DNA of 64,000 bases from Buchnera aphidicola (Takecallis taiwana) (GCF_039355125.1 NZ_CP134979.1:288890-352889), one strand, 5' to 3'. Shown: positions 39,223 to 49,696, numbered from the stretch's first letter. Notes: a model not told the origin generated them from the sequence alone. Program-made: numbers and translations.

Positions 39223-40332
39223 TTATATGCTTAATAAAATCATTAATGTTCTACGTAATGGTTCTGCAGCACCCCATAATAATTGATCACCAACACTAAA
39301 AATAGATAACAAATTTTGACCTATTTTTAATTTCCTAATCCTACCAACAGCAATATTTAATGTTCCAGTTACAGCGAACGGTGTTAATAAATTTAATGTT
39401 GAATGCATATTATTAGGGATAATTTTAATCCAATTATTTTGCTCTTTTAAAATATCATAAATATTAGAATATGATAAATCTTTTTTTAATTTTATAGTAA
39501 ATGCTTGACTATGACAACGAAAAGTACCAACTCGAGCACAAGTACCATCTATTGGAATCATATAATTAGAATTTAAGATTTTATTCGCTTCAACTTGAAC
39601 TTTCCATTCTTCTCGAGTTTGATTATCTTGTACAGCACAATCAATCCAAGGCAAAACATTACCTGCTAACGGCGCCAAAAATTCTTGCTTAGGAAAATTA
39701 ATATCTTGTGTAGATTTTGACATAATTTTTTCAATCTCTAAAATTGAACACTGCTTTTTCTCAAGATTATCTGAAACAGATTGATATAAATAACCCATTT
39801 GCCGAATAAGTTCAATAATGTGTTTAGAACCTGCCCCAGAAGCAGCCTGATATGTCGAAAATAATACCCATTCAATTAAATTATTAAAAAATAATCCACC
39901 TAATGCCATTAACATTAAACTCACAGTACAGTTACCACCAACAAAAGTTTTTACTCCAACATTAATAGCATCATACATTTCCTGTAAATTAATTGGATCT
40001 AATACAATAATTGCATCTTCATGTAATCTTAATGAAGAAGCCGCATCAATCCAATATCCATTCCAACCTAAACCACGTAATTTTTGATAAGTAGAATCAG
40101 TATATTTTCCGCCTTGACATGATACAATAATATCCATAGTTAACAAACAATCAAAATTATATGCATCCTGTAATATATTACTACCTTGAATATTTGGACC
40201 AGGTTTTCCTGATTCTGATGTTGAAAAAAATACAGCATGAATATTATCAAAGTTATTTTCTTCAATCATACGCTGTATTAATACAGAACCTACCATACCT
40301 CTCCATCCAATGAAACCAACAGTATTTTTCAT
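39223..40332 (-). CDS. asd: Aspartate-semialdehyde dehydrogenase
   Basis: Asd reduces aspartyl phosphate to aspartate semialdehyde, the branch point to lysine, threonine and methionine. The start is ATG 40332 (MKNTVGFIGWRGMVGSVL), as in E. coli; GAG lies about ten bases upstream, and codons before it lack similarity. The 369 residues (367 in E. coli) hold the NADP loop GWRGMVGS, the catalytic Cys in GGNCTVSLM and the conserved QAASGAG. It works with lysA in this window and is adjacent to yhgN as in E. coli. Confidence 0.98.
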   Translation of the reverse strand: MKNTVGFIGWRGMVGSVLIQRMIEENNFDNIHAVFFSTSESGKPGPNIQGSNILQDAYNFDCLLTMDIIVSCQGGKYTDSTYQKLRGLGWNGYWIDAASSLRLHEDAIIVLDPINLQEMYDAINVGVKTFVGGNCTVSLMLMALGGLFFNNLIEWVLFSTYQAASGAGSKHIIELIRQMGYLYQSVSDNLEKKQCSILEIEKIMSKSTQDINFPKQEFLAPLAGNVLPWIDCAVQDNQTREEWKVQVEANKILNSNYMIPIDGTCARVGTFRCHSQAFTIKLKKDLSYSNIYDILKEQNNWIKIIPNNMHSTLNLLTPFAVTGTLNIAVGRIRKLKIGQNLLSIFSVGDQLLWGAAEPLRRTLMILLSI

Positions 40333-40582
40333 AAATATTACACTCAAAATAATTTAATTGATATAATCATATAAATAATATAATAATATATTTAATTTTA
40401 ATTTGAAGATATTTGTTGAAAACTGTACAATATGTTTATAATTGTTCAATATATATTTTTATTTAAAACTGAAAAATTAATTATTAATTTCAAAGTAAAT
40501 AATAAAATTATTTACAAATATATTCCAAAATATTAATTTATATAAACATTAATATAAAAATAACCATTATACAGGTAAAAAA

Positions 40583-41173
40583 ATGAATGCAATGATTTCC
40601 ACAACTATATTGTTAATATTAATTATGGATCCTTTAGGTAATTTACCTATTGTTATGTCTATTCTAAAAAACTTAACTCCTAAAAGACGTATCTTTGTAC
40701 TATTACGAGAAATGGTTATTGCGCTAGGTATTATGATCTTCTTTTTACTGGCTGGAGAAAAAACATTAGCAATACTTGATTTAAAAGCAGAAACTGTATC
40801 TATTTCAGGTGGTATTATATTATTTCTTATTGCAATAAAAATGATTTTTCCAGATGAACAACAAACTAAAAAAAAAAATGATTTAACAGAACCGTTTTTA
40901 GTGCCATTAGCGATACCACTAGTAGCTGGACCATCGTTATTAGCAACACTTATGCTATTATCACATCAATATTCTAATCAAATATTAACATTATCAATAT
41001 CATTACTTATTGCATGGAGTACTACTGTTATTATTCTTGTATTATCAGATGTATTTCTAAAATTTCTAGGTGAAAAAGGTGTAAACGCGTTAGAAAGATT
41101 AATGGGATTAATACTAATTATGTTATCTACACAAATGTTCTTAGATGGTATTACAACATGGTGTAAGTTATAA
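40583..41173 (+). CDS. yhgN: MarC-family inner-membrane protein YhgN
   Basis: The family has six predicted membrane segments and no settled function. The 196 residues match E. coli YhgN in size (197) and in motifs such as LLILIMDPLGNLPI at the N terminus, a central charged loop FPDEQQTKKKNDL, and LVPLAIPLVAGPSLLATLMLL. AGGT lies nine bases before the ATG. Position beside asd matches E. coli. A transport role is often guessed for the family but nothing here proves it. Confidence 0.93.
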   Translation: MNAMISTTILLILIMDPLGNLPIVMSILKNLTPKRRIFVLLREMVIALGIMIFFLLAGEKTLAILDLKAETVSISGGIILFLIAIKMIFPDEQQTKKKNDLTEPFLVPLAIPLVAGPSLLATLMLLSHQYSNQILTLSISLLIAWSTTVIILVLSDVFLKFLGEKGVNALERLMGLILIMLSTQMFLDGITTWCKL

Positions 41174-41208
41174 TATAAAATATTGTCTTCAAATAGTGTT
41201 CATTAAAC

Positions 41209-41228
41209 AGATATTTTCAGAAATATCT
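41209..41228 (+). terminator. Hairpin after yhgN
   Basis: AGATATTT (41209-41216) and AAATATCT (41221-41228) form a perfect 8-bp stem with a TCAG loop, 36 bases after the yhgN stop. There is no U tract. Only position suggests a terminator. Confidence 0.35.
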
Positions 41229-41384
41229 ACGAACATATAATAAACAATTATTACTTATTTGTAAGTGACTTTACATAATACATGATAATATTAAAAATAT
41301 TCACTAAACAAAGAAATATAATCAATTTTATTATATAAAATATTTATCACAATATATTATCAAATAATAGCTATCAAAAAAACT

Positions 41385-42545
41385 ATGAAAACTATAATCC
41401 ACATGAAAGATATTGATTTATATAATAAAAGAGTCCTAATTCGTGTAGATTTCAATGTACCGATACATAATAAAATAATACTATCAGATAGTCGCATTCA
41501 AGCAAGTATTCCAACTATCCAGTATGCTTTAAATAAAAACGCCAAAGTAATACTAATGTCACATTTAGGTCGTCCAAAAGAAGGACAATACGATGCAACA
41601 CTCTGCATGAAACCTATTGTAGAATATTTAAAAAAAATATTTTATAAAAATAAAATTCATTATAGTGATCATATCAAACCAGTTACGATACAATCAGGTG
41701 AATTACTAATATTAGAAAACGTCCGATTTAATATAGGTGAAAAAAATAACGATGATAAGTTATCTAAACAATATGCAAATTTATGTGATATATTTGTTAT
41801 GGATGCTTTTGGAAGTGCACATAGAAAAGAGGCGTCTACATATGGAGTAGGTATGTTTTCTAAAATAGCATGTGCTGGATTATTATTAAGCGCTGAAATA
41901 AAAGCTTTAACACATGCCTTAAAAAATCCTAAACGACCGATGATATCTATTGTAGGAGGGGCAAAAATATCTACAAAATTTAAATTATTAAACACACTTT
42001 CAAAAATCTCTGATACCGTGATTGTCGGAGGCGGAATTGCAAATACATTTTTAGCTATTGATTATAATATCGGACGATCATTATATGAACCAAAATTTAT
42101 CCCATTAGCAAAAAAAATACGAGACCAAAACAACATATTGATACCAATTGACTCAAGAGTAGGAACAGAATTTTCAAAAAATAGCCCTGCTTTTGTAAAA
42201 CAGCCATCACAAATCCATAATCATGAAGAAATAATGGATATAGGAGATGCAAGTATTGAAAATATGAGCCAAATTATCAAACAAGCAAAGACCATTCTTT
42301 GGAATGGACCAATGGGAGTATTTGAATTTCCAAATTTTTCAGTAGGAACTAGAGCACTTGCAAAAAATATTGCATGTAGTCAATCCTTTTGTATTGCAGG
42401 CGGCGGCGAAACAATTAACGTTATTCATATGTTTAATATAAAAAATAAGATATCTTACATTTCAACAGGAGGTGGGGCATTTTTGGAATTTGTCGAAGGT
42501 AAAAAATTACCTGCAATACAAATGTTAGAATATATGAATAAATAA
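41385..42545 (+). CDS. pgk: Phosphoglycerate kinase
   Basis: Pgk makes ATP from 1,3-bisphosphoglycerate in glycolysis. The 386 residues (387 in E. coli) keep the substrate site RVDFNVP, SHLGRPKEGQ, the hinge region, WNGPMGVFEFPNF and the nucleotide loop CIAGGGETINV with STGGGAFLEF. The epd gene that precedes pgk in E. coli is missing; fbaA follows after 48 bases. No ribosome binding site is evident. Confidence 0.98.
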   Translation: MKTIIHMKDIDLYNKRVLIRVDFNVPIHNKIILSDSRIQASIPTIQYALNKNAKVILMSHLGRPKEGQYDATLCMKPIVEYLKKIFYKNKIHYSDHIKPVTIQSGELLILENVRFNIGEKNNDDKLSKQYANLCDIFVMDAFGSAHRKEASTYGVGMFSKIACAGLLLSAEIKALTHALKNPKRPMISIVGGAKISTKFKLLNTLSKISDTVIVGGGIANTFLAIDYNIGRSLYEPKFIPLAKKIRDQNNILIPIDSRVGTEFSKNSPAFVKQPSQIHNHEEIMDIGDASIENMSQIIKQAKTILWNGPMGVFEFPNFSVGTRALAKNIACSQSFCIAGGGETINVIHMFNIKNKISYISTGGGAFLEFVEGKKLPAIQMLEYMNK

Positions 42546-42593
42546 ATTATTTCACCATGCATATAAATATATTATTATATTAGGAACAAATAA

Positions 42594-43667
42594 ATGAACA
42601 AAATATATAATATTACATCCGGAGTAATTTTTGGACAAGATATACATAACATATTTAGATTTGCAAAAGAAAAAAAATTTGCTATACCAGCTATTAATTG
42701 TACAAACTTAGATACTATCAATACAGTACTAGAAACTGCATCCGTCGTCAAAGCACCGGTCATTATTCAACTTTCTTACGGTGGTTCTATTTTTATTGCG
42801 GGGCAAATGATTGGCGTTTCTAATATTCAAAAAGCAACATTAGGAGCAATTTCTGCAGCAAAACATGTACATCGTGTTGCAAAATACTATAATGTTCCCG
42901 TAATCTTACATACTGATCATTGTCATATAGATATTTTACCATGGGTTGAAAACTTAATTAACATTAGCACAAAACACGTTCAAAAAAAAGGATATCCTCT
43001 GTTTTCTTCACATATGCTTGATTTATCAAAAGAACCAATTAAAAAAAATATAGAAATCTGTAGCCATTTTTTAAATAATATAAAAAATAATAATATGTTT
43101 CTAGAAATAGAACTTGGTTGTACCGGGGGAGAAGAAGATGGTATAAATAATCAAAATATAAAACCTGAATTATTATATACAAAACCTGAAGATGTAAATT
43201 ATGCATATGAAAAACTCATAAATATTAGTTCTAATTTCACTATTGCCGCATCTTTTGGAAATGTACATGGAGTATATAAACCAGGTAATGTACAATTAAA
43301 ACCAGAAATTTTATATGATACACAACAATATATTTATAAAAAACATAATTTACAAAAAAACCCAATTTATTTCGTTTTTCATGGAGGATCTGGATCATCT
43401 GTTATTAATATTAACAAATCAATTGATTATGGTGTAGTTAAAATGAATATTGATACTGATATACAATGGGCAGCCTGGCAAGGTATTTTAAAATATTACA
43501 AAAAATATAAAGTATATTTACAAACACAATTAGGTAATCCGAACAATCGATATGAACCTAATAAAAAATATTATGATCCAAGAACATGGACAAAAAAATC
43601 ACAAAAACAAATATCTCAAAAATTAATACAAATTTTTCATACACTACATGCATATGATTTATGGTAA
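42594..43667 (+). CDS. fbaA: Class II fructose-bisphosphate aldolase
   Basis: FbaA is the zinc-dependent glycolytic aldolase. The 357 residues (359 in E. coli) keep the zinc His in ILHTDHC, the Glu in EIELGCTGGEEDG, the catalytic and metal His in FGNVHGVYKPGNV, and FHGGSGS with MNIDTDIQWA for phosphate binding. AGGA lies nine bases before the ATG. Part of the conserved pgk-fbaA-mscS run. Confidence 0.98.
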   Translation: MNKIYNITSGVIFGQDIHNIFRFAKEKKFAIPAINCTNLDTINTVLETASVVKAPVIIQLSYGGSIFIAGQMIGVSNIQKATLGAISAAKHVHRVAKYYNVPVILHTDHCHIDILPWVENLINISTKHVQKKGYPLFSSHMLDLSKEPIKKNIEICSHFLNNIKNNNMFLEIELGCTGGEEDGINNQNIKPELLYTKPEDVNYAYEKLINISSNFTIAASFGNVHGVYKPGNVQLKPEILYDTQQYIYKKHNLQKNPIYFVFHGGSGSSVININKSIDYGVVKMNIDTDIQWAAWQGILKYYKKYKVYLQTQLGNPNNRYEPNKKYYDPRTWTKKSQKQISQKLIQIFHTLHAYDLW

Positions 43668-43712
43668 AACATACTTTATAAAAATACAAATATTAGTCTT
43701 TAGGAGTGAAAA

Positions 43713-44564
43713 ATGCACGAATGTAATATAATTAATAATATTAATTATGTCAGCAACTGGATAACATTGCATCAGAAAACATTGTTCAAATATATTGTAC
43801 ACATTATATCAGCTGTCATTATTATGTTAACCGGTATTTTTACTTCTAAAGTTATTTCTACAGCATTGAATAAAATATTCTATAATAGAAAAATTGATAC
43901 CACAATATCTGACTTTCTCACTATTATTGTACGATATAGTATTGTTACCATTAGTACAATCATTGCATTAAGTAGATTGGGTGTTCAAACAACATCAGTG
44001 ATTGCGATTTTAGGTGCTGCGGGTATGGCAATTGGATTGGCATTACAAGGTTCACTATCTAATTTTGCAGCAGGAGTGTTATTAATTATCTTTAGTCCAT
44101 TACGTGTTGGAGAATATGTTGTTTGTAAAAATATTTCTGGAACTGTACTCAATATACATGTTTTCTATACAACATTAAAAACATTAGATGGAAAAATAAT
44201 CGTTGTTCCAAATGGCAAGATTACATCCAATAATATCATCAATTACTCCCGAGAACCATGCCGTAGAAACGAATTTATCATTAATGTTACAAATAATGCA
44301 AATGTTGATGTAGTAATTAAGATATTAAAAGATGTTATGTATAATGAACCACGAGTATTGAAAAATAAAGATATCATTGTTGGGTTAAACAAACTAGAAC
44401 CATATTCTATGAATTTTATTGCACGCTGTTGGAGTAATACAAATATTTTAAATGCAGTATATTGGGATTTAATGATTCAATTCAAAAAAGCTTTGGATGA
44501 AAATAAAATTCTTCTACCCTGTAAAAAATTAGAAATTAATATTAATAAAAAAAAGAATTTTTAA
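43713..44564 (+). CDS. mscS: Small-conductance mechanosensitive channel MscS
   Basis: MscS is a heptameric inner-membrane channel that releases solutes on hypo-osmotic shock. The 283 residues (286 in E. coli) include three membrane segments (about 25-50, 62-86, 93-127). The pore helix TM3 reads LGAAGMAIGLALQGSLSNFAAG, close to E. coli in its Gly/Ala packing pattern. The beta domain follows with IVVPNGKITSNNIINYSREP, then the alpha/beta cage. A strong ribosome binding site AGGAG lies seven bases before the ATG. Follows fbaA as in E. coli. Confidence 0.97.
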   Translation: MHECNIINNINYVSNWITLHQKTLFKYIVHIISAVIIMLTGIFTSKVISTALNKIFYNRKIDTTISDFLTIIVRYSIVTISTIIALSRLGVQTTSVIAILGAAGMAIGLALQGSLSNFAAGVLLIIFSPLRVGEYVVCKNISGTVLNIHVFYTTLKTLDGKIIVVPNGKITSNNIINYSREPCRRNEFIINVTNNANVDVVIKILKDVMYNEPRVLKNKDIIVGLNKLEPYSMNFIARCWSNTNILNAVYWDLMIQFKKALDENKILLPCKKLEININKKKNF

Positions 44565-44713
44565 AGATTATCTATAGCTATATAATTATTATAATATGTA
44601 ACATATTTAAAAGACAATACACATAAAATAATAAGTATACTATTAAATTAAAAAATATTTGTATTCATGCATTATTAAAAAAATATATACTTAAATTAAT
44701 AAATTTAAAACAC

Positions 44714-44790
<77 letters not shown>

Positions 44791-44892
44791 ATTATTTATA
44801 TCTTATACTATCATCAAATAAAAATCAATATTTAAAAATAAAAAATATTATATATTATAATTTTGATAATCATATATAACATTAATAATACA

Positions 44893-45402
44893 ATGAATAT
44901 AAATATACAACCCATACAAACAAACAGTGTAAAAAGTATTGATGCTGGTGTAACAACTAAAAAATCAAAAATAGCAATTTTAATACCCCGATTTAATAAT
45001 TTTATTAATCAAAATTTATTACAAGGTGCAATTGATACCTTACATAGAATTGGGAAAATACAAAAAAAAAATATTACTGTTATAAAAGTACCCGGATCAT
45101 ATGAAATTCCTATTATTGCAAATATCGTTTCTAGTTCATTAAAATATAATGGTATTATTGCTTTAGGTACAATTATAAAAGGCGAAACAGTACATTTTGA
45201 TAAACTAGCAACTGATATTACCGCTCAAATATCGAATATTAGCATCAAGAATAATATACCAATCGCATTGGGTATTTTAATGACTGAAAATATTGAGCAA
45301 GCTATACATCGATCAGGTACAAAATTAGGTAATAAAGGTATTGAAGCAGCATTAACAATATTAGAAATGATTAATATTATTAAAATACTGCAAGAGTTAT
45401 AA
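44893..45402 (+). CDS. ribH: 6,7-dimethyl-8-ribityllumazine synthase
   Basis: Lumazine synthase (RibH, called RibE in E. coli) joins the pyrimidine made by the RibD pathway with dihydroxybutanone phosphate to give the riboflavin precursor. With ATG 44893 the product has 169 residues (156 in E. coli); an in-frame start at 44863 is less likely. PRFNNFINQNLLQGAIDTL, VPGSYEIPIIA, GETVHFD with the catalytic His, and RSGTKLGNKGIEAA with the phosphate-binding Arg are present. It precedes ribD, the reverse of the E. coli order ribD-ribE-nusB. Confidence 0.97.
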   Translation: MNINIQPIQTNSVKSIDAGVTTKKSKIAILIPRFNNFINQNLLQGAIDTLHRIGKIQKKNITVIKVPGSYEIPIIANIVSSSLKYNGIIALGTIIKGETVHFDKLATDITAQISNISIKNNIPIALGILMTENIEQAIHRSGTKLGNKGIEAALTILEMINIIKILQEL

Positions 45403-45467
45403 AATCAATTGTATAAATTATATAATATATTATGATCAATAATAATATTTTTATAAACTATAATACT

Positions 45468-46598
45468 ATGAATTCTTCATTAAAAAACAAAATACAATTT
45501 TCTGAAGATGTATATTACATGAAAAAAACAATTCAATTAGCAAAACGTGGAAAATATACTACTGCTCCTAATCCTAATGTAGGTTGTATTATTATTCAAA
45601 AAAAAAAAATTGTGGGTATAGGATGGCATCAAAAAGCAGGTGAAAACCATGCAGAAGTTAATGCTATTAATATGGCTGGTCCATTATCAAAAAATGGAAC
45701 AGCATATATTTCACTAGAACCGTGTAATCATTTTGGAAAAACTCCTCCATGTTGTCATTTAATTATTAAATCCGGTATTACAAGAGTAGTGATAGCTATG
45801 TTAGATCCCAATCCAAAAATGTCTGGTAAAAGTGTCATGTACTTAAAAAAAAATGGTATAAAAGTCACAGTTGGAATTCTATGTAAAGAATCTAAAAATA
45901 TAAATTTAGGATTCTTAAAACGCATGGAAACAGGGTTACCATGGATACAATTAAAAATGGCCATTTCTATGGATGGTAAAATTGCTATGCCAAATGGAAA
46001 TAGCAAATGGATTACTAGTAAAGCTGCAAGAAAAGATACACATCAATTACGAGCGTTAAGTGCAGCAATTTTAAGTACTAGTAGTACGATTTTAAAAGAT
46101 AATCCAAAATTGACCGCAAGATGTAATATTAATAAAATATTCCAAAAAAAATATGTACAACCAAAAAGAATTATTCTAGATAGTAAAAACCGTATACAAC
46201 CTACTCACCAAATTATTCAAGAAAATAGTAGTGAAGTATGGTTAATAAGATTATATCATGACCAAAAATACTGGCCAAATCATGTTAAACAAATAATATT
46301 ACCAAAATATAAAAATTATATTAATTTAAAAAAATTATTACAATTTATTGGTAAACAACAAATAAATACAGTATGGATAGAATGCGGTACAAGCTTATGT
46401 AGTAATATGATTAAGTTAAATTTAATAGATGAATTAATTTTATACATCGCTCCAAAAATGCTAGGAAACTTAGCAAAACCATTATATTTTGATACAAAAA
46501 ATATTCACTTAAATCAAGTAAATAAATTTATTTTTACCAGTATAAAACATATTGGACCGGATATACGGATAAAATTAAAACCAAAATTTACATGTTAA
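45468..46598 (+). CDS. ribD: Bifunctional riboflavin biosynthesis deaminase/reductase RibD
   Basis: RibD deaminates the pyrimidine product of GTP cyclohydrolase II and then reduces its ribosyl group. The deaminase domain has the zinc motifs NHAEVNAI and [13 protein letters not shown]; the reductase domain starts near [18 protein letters not shown] and ends [12 protein letters not shown]. Both lie in one frame (376 residues from ATG 45468, or 388 from ATG 45432; E. coli 367). An A12 tract at 45598-45609 is read in frame. In the pea-aphid Buchnera I recall two separate genes for these halves, so a fused gene here is worth noting. Confidence 0.96.
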   Translation: MNSSLKNKIQFSEDVYYMKKTIQLAKRGKYTTAPNPNVGCIIIQKKKIVGIGWHQKAGENHAEVNAINMAGPLSKNGTAYISLEPCNHFGKTPPCCHLIIKSGITRVVIAMLDPNPKMSGKSVMYLKKNGIKVTVGILCKESKNINLGFLKRMETGLPWIQLKMAISMDGKIAMPNGNSKWITSKAARKDTHQLRALSAAILSTSSTILKDNPKLTARCNINKIFQKKYVQPKRIILDSKNRIQPTHQIIQENSSEVWLIRLYHDQKYWPNHVKQIILPKYKNYINLKKLLQFIGKQQINTVWIECGTSLCSNMIKLNLIDELILYIAPKMLGNLAKPLYFDTKNIHLNQVNKFIFTSIKHIGPDIRIKLKPKFTC

Positions 46599-46665
46599 CA
46601 ATACTACAATTGATTATCAATATATATATTATATTAAATATAATCTTACAATATGGATATACAAT

Positions 46666-47076
46666 ATGAACCCAACACTCAGAAGACGCGCAAGAAAATA
46701 TGCAGTACAAGCACTTTACACTTGGGAAATATCACGTAATGATATTATGGATGTTAAACAACAATACTTGAAACACATTAATACTAAAAAAGTGGATATA
46801 CAATATTTTTCTGAAATAATTACAGCAGTAATTAACAATTATAAAAATATAGATACTAAAATTACATCATGTTTAAGTAGAAAATTACAAGAAATTGGAC
46901 AAATAGAAAAAGCAATATTAAGGCTATCTTTCTATGAATTATATAATCGAACAGATATTCCATACAAAGTATCAATTAATGAAAGTATTGAATTAGCGAA
47001 ATTATTTGGATCAGAAAATAGTCATAAATTTGTTAATGGTGTACTTCAAAATGCAGCTAATCAAATTAATCGCTAA
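46666..47076 (+). CDS. nusB: Transcription antitermination factor NusB
   Basis: NusB with S10 binds BoxA and supports antitermination of rRNA operons. The 136 residues (139 in E. coli) begin [23 protein letters not shown], with the Arg-rich first helix, and end with [25 protein letters not shown]. Its partner NusA is encoded at 2072. It follows ribD and converges on yajR ten bases away. Confidence 0.97.
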   Translation: MNPTLRRRARKYAVQALYTWEISRNDIMDVKQQYLKHINTKKVDIQYFSEIITAVINNYKNIDTKITSCLSRKLQEIGQIEKAILRLSFYELYNRTDIPYKVSINESIELAKLFGSENSHKFVNGVLQNAANQINR

Positions 47077-47086
47077 TAATACTTAT

Positions 47087-48457
47087 TTATATTTTATACT
47101 TTAAGAAATCTATAATATCATTTATATCTGTTTTTTCGCTATCAAACTTAATAAATACAATATTATCTGAACGTACATATTCAATTGATATAATACCACA
47201 ATCAGTTTTTAAAAATGGCGTTATATCTAATTTATAAATACATTTTTTTTTTAAAAATACTGATGTACTATATGTATATTTTGGTTTAGTAATAAAAATA
47301 AAAATTATTAACCATAATATTGAAACTAAAACACCTAATATAAATAACATCATCATACCAAAATATTGATATATTAATCCACCGATTATACCGCCTAAAG
47401 CTATACCAAGAAATTGACTCGTTGAATATATACTCATGATAATATTTTTATATTTTATAGGTAATATTCTACTTAACAATGATGGCAAAAAAGTTTCTGA
47501 TATAATAAAAGCGATAAAGAACAGACACATACTAATAAAAAATATAAAAAAATTCAATGGAAAAATTAATAATAAAAAACATGATATCAGCAGCATTAAA
47601 ATAACAGAAATCATTAAAACACGTATATATTTTTTTTTTTCAGCAATTATTATTAATGGAATAGTGATGAATAATGAAAAAATAATCATAATAAAGTAAA
47701 TTTCAAAATGTGTTTTTAAAACATAACCTAATAATTCCATATTTTTTGGAAAAATTATAAAATTTATAGTTAATAAAAAATGTAAACAAAATATACTAAT
47801 AATATAACCAAAAATATCATATTTTTGTATAAAACTATTCGTTTGATAAAAAATAATTTTATTTTTTTTATGAGAAAAAATTTTATCACAATATGGAAAT
47901 ATATATCGTACAGCAACATATATACAGATAACAGATAATAATATAATTATTTTAAATAAACCATATAAACCAATACCTCCAATTATTATTGGGCCAAGAA
48001 TAATTGCAGATAAAAAAGATATACCAAAACTAATCCCAATACATGAAATTGACTTAATATAATTATGTTCTCGAATTACATTAGCAAGTAATGCTATAAA
48101 AATAGATGAAACTGTACCTATACCTTGTAAACTTCTACCAAGGATAATTCCAAATATTGAATGACTGTACCATAAAATAATACTACCAATACAAAATACA
48201 AACAAACCAATTAAAATAGTATATTTATAACCAATTCTATTTGATAAGTACCCAAACGGTATCTGAAAAATAGCTTGCATTAACCCATAAATACCAATCG
48301 CAACACCAATTAAAAATTTACTTGCATGAGGAAATAATATACCCGTTGTATGCATTGCTGGTGTTACCATAAACATACCAAACATTCTTAAAATAAAAAT
48401 AATACATACACCGATTGTAATACGTATTTCATGTATATTTAATTTATCATTATTCAT
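47087..48457 (-). CDS. yajR: Major facilitator superfamily transporter YajR
   Basis: YajR is a 12-segment MFS transporter with a soluble C-terminal YAM domain; its substrate is unknown. The 456 residues (454 in E. coli) show membrane segments through about residue 380. The MFS motif A has the form GYLSNRIGYKY after TM2. A C-terminal ferredoxin-like segment ends near SEKTDINDIIDFLKYKI and matches the YAM position. It lies just before cyoE as in E. coli. The sequence is strongly Ile/Phe-biased, so family membership is clearer than orthology; location settles it. Confidence 0.88.
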   Translation of the reverse strand: MNNDKLNIHEIRITIGVCIIFILRMFGMFMVTPAMHTTGILFPHASKFLIGVAIGIYGLMQAIFQIPFGYLSNRIGYKYTILIGLFVFCIGSIILWYSHSIFGIILGRSLQGIGTVSSIFIALLANVIREHNYIKSISCIGISFGISFLSAIILGPIIIGGIGLYGLFKIIILLSVICIYVAVRYIFPYCDKIFSHKKNKIIFYQTNSFIQKYDIFGYIISIFCLHFLLTINFIIFPKNMELLGYVLKTHFEIYFIMIIFSLFITIPLIIIAEKKKYIRVLMISVILMLLISCFLLLIFPLNFFIFFISMCLFFIAFIISETFLPSLLSRILPIKYKNIIMSIYSTSQFLGIALGGIIGGLIYQYFGMMMLFILGVLVSILWLIIFIFITKPKYTYSTSVFLKKKCIYKLDITPFLKTDCGIISIEYVRSDNIVFIKFDSEKTDINDIIDFLKYKI

Positions 48458-48568
48458 ATTAACATCATTTAATACATTATTTTTTTTAAACTACATACTA
48501 TATCATTTTTCTATTTAAATAAAATAAATAATTTAATATAATAATATTAAAACTAAAAATAGAAAAAT

Positions 48569-48847
48569 ATGATAAACATAATATGGAATACAAAAATTGC
48601 GCAGAAAATTGCACAAAAAGAATCAATTATATTAACAGATGCCCATTGGGAAATTATTTATTTTATTCGATTATGTTATAAGAAATTTCATGTTATTCCA
48701 CCAAACCGAATGTTATTAAAATTAATGACAAAAAAATTTGATATAAAAAAATGTAATAATAAATATTTATTATCGTTATTTCCGAAAGGTATTAATAAGC
48801 AAGCAAATATAATTGCTGGATTACCAAGATCAAATATATGTTTATAA
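48569..48847 (+). CDS. tusE: Sulfurtransferase TusE
   Basis: TusE receives persulfide from TusBCD and hands it to MnmA for tRNA 2-thiouridine. The 92 residues (109 in E. coli) match from LTDAHWEIIYFIRLCYKKF to the end, including LLSLFPKGINKQANIIAGLP and the catalytic Cys as the penultimate residue (NICL). About 18 N-terminal residues of the E. coli protein are missing. Its stop codon overlaps the cyoE stop on the other strand by six bases. tusBCD were not seen in this window. Confidence 0.93.
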   Translation: MINIIWNTKIAQKIAQKESIILTDAHWEIIYFIRLCYKKFHVIPPNRMLLKLMTKKFDIKKCNNKYLLSLFPKGINKQANIIAGLPRSNICL

Positions 48848-49696
48848 ACAAATAAAGTTTATTATTAACACGCCATGAAAAACTAAGATAATAATAATAG
48901 ACCAATAAAATAATAATCTTGAAAAATTCACACGATCATATAACACATAATACATATATGATATTAACAACCAAATCATACTCAAGAATAACAAAAATAT
49001 AAAAAATATTAAACAAATGTAATTACAGATATAAAATAATGTAACTAATATTATAAATGCAATAATATATAACATAATATTTTTTACAGTACATAATTTA
49101 CCTTTTTGATTCACAATGGTAGGTATTTTTGCAATATTATAGTCTTGACTGTATAATATTAAAATCGCATAAGAATGTGGAATTTGCCAAACAATACATA
49201 TGATAAATAATAATATTGCTTTTAAATCTATTGCATTAATCACTGCACAATATCCAATTAATGGTGGTATAGCACCAGAAATACTACCAATCAAAATATC
49301 ATAAATGGAAATACGCTTCATATATAAACTATATACCACAACATAAAAAAAAAAACCTATCACAGCTAATAAACATGACAATAAATTAACTTGAATTAAA
49401 AAAATTAATATACTAAAAAAAAATAATAATAATCCTATAATTTTCGCATATATAATATACTTTTTTGATGTTATTAAAATACGTGTTTTTGTTCGAAACA
49501 TTTTTTTATCAATATCAATATCAATAACATTATTAAATATACAAGAAGAAGCAATCATACACGCTGTTCCTGATAAAACAAAAAATAATAACATAACATT
49601 TATCGTGTGAGATGCAGCAAAAAAAAAACCACCTAATACCGCAATAAGATTCACAATAATAATTCTAGGTTTCATTAATTGAATAAAAGTATTCAT
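48842..49696 (-). CDS. cyoE: Protoheme IX farnesyltransferase (heme O synthase)
   Basis: CyoE farnesylates heme B to heme O for the cytochrome bo oxidase encoded by the same operon. The 284 residues (296 in E. coli) form a UbiA-type membrane prenyltransferase. The metal/diphosphate motif is NNVIDIDIDKKMFRTKTR and the start is MKPRIIIVNLIAVLGG. The start ATG 49696 shares one base with the cyoD stop codon (TAATG), so the genes are coupled. Last gene of cyoABCDE. Confidence 0.97.
   Translation of the reverse strand: MNTFIQLMKPRIIIVNLIAVLGGFFFAASHTINVMLLFFVLSGTACMIASSCIFNNVIDIDIDKKMFRTKTRILITSKKYIIYAKIIGLLLFFFSILIFLIQVNLLSCLLAVIGFFFYVVVYSLYMKRISIYDILIGSISGAIPPLIGYCAVINAIDLKAILLFIICIVWQIPHSYAILILYSQDYNIAKIPTIVNQKGKLCTVKNIMLYIIAFIILVTLFYICNYICLIFFIFLLFLSMIWLLISYMYYVLYDRVNFSRLLFYWSIIIILVFHGVLIINFICL

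Noticed and set aside
40380-40582. TATAAT-like and TTGAAA-like strings upstream of yhgN and many other genes.
   Set aside because: Such strings are everywhere in this AT-rich sequence and no spacing or conservation singles one out, so I made no promoter calls.
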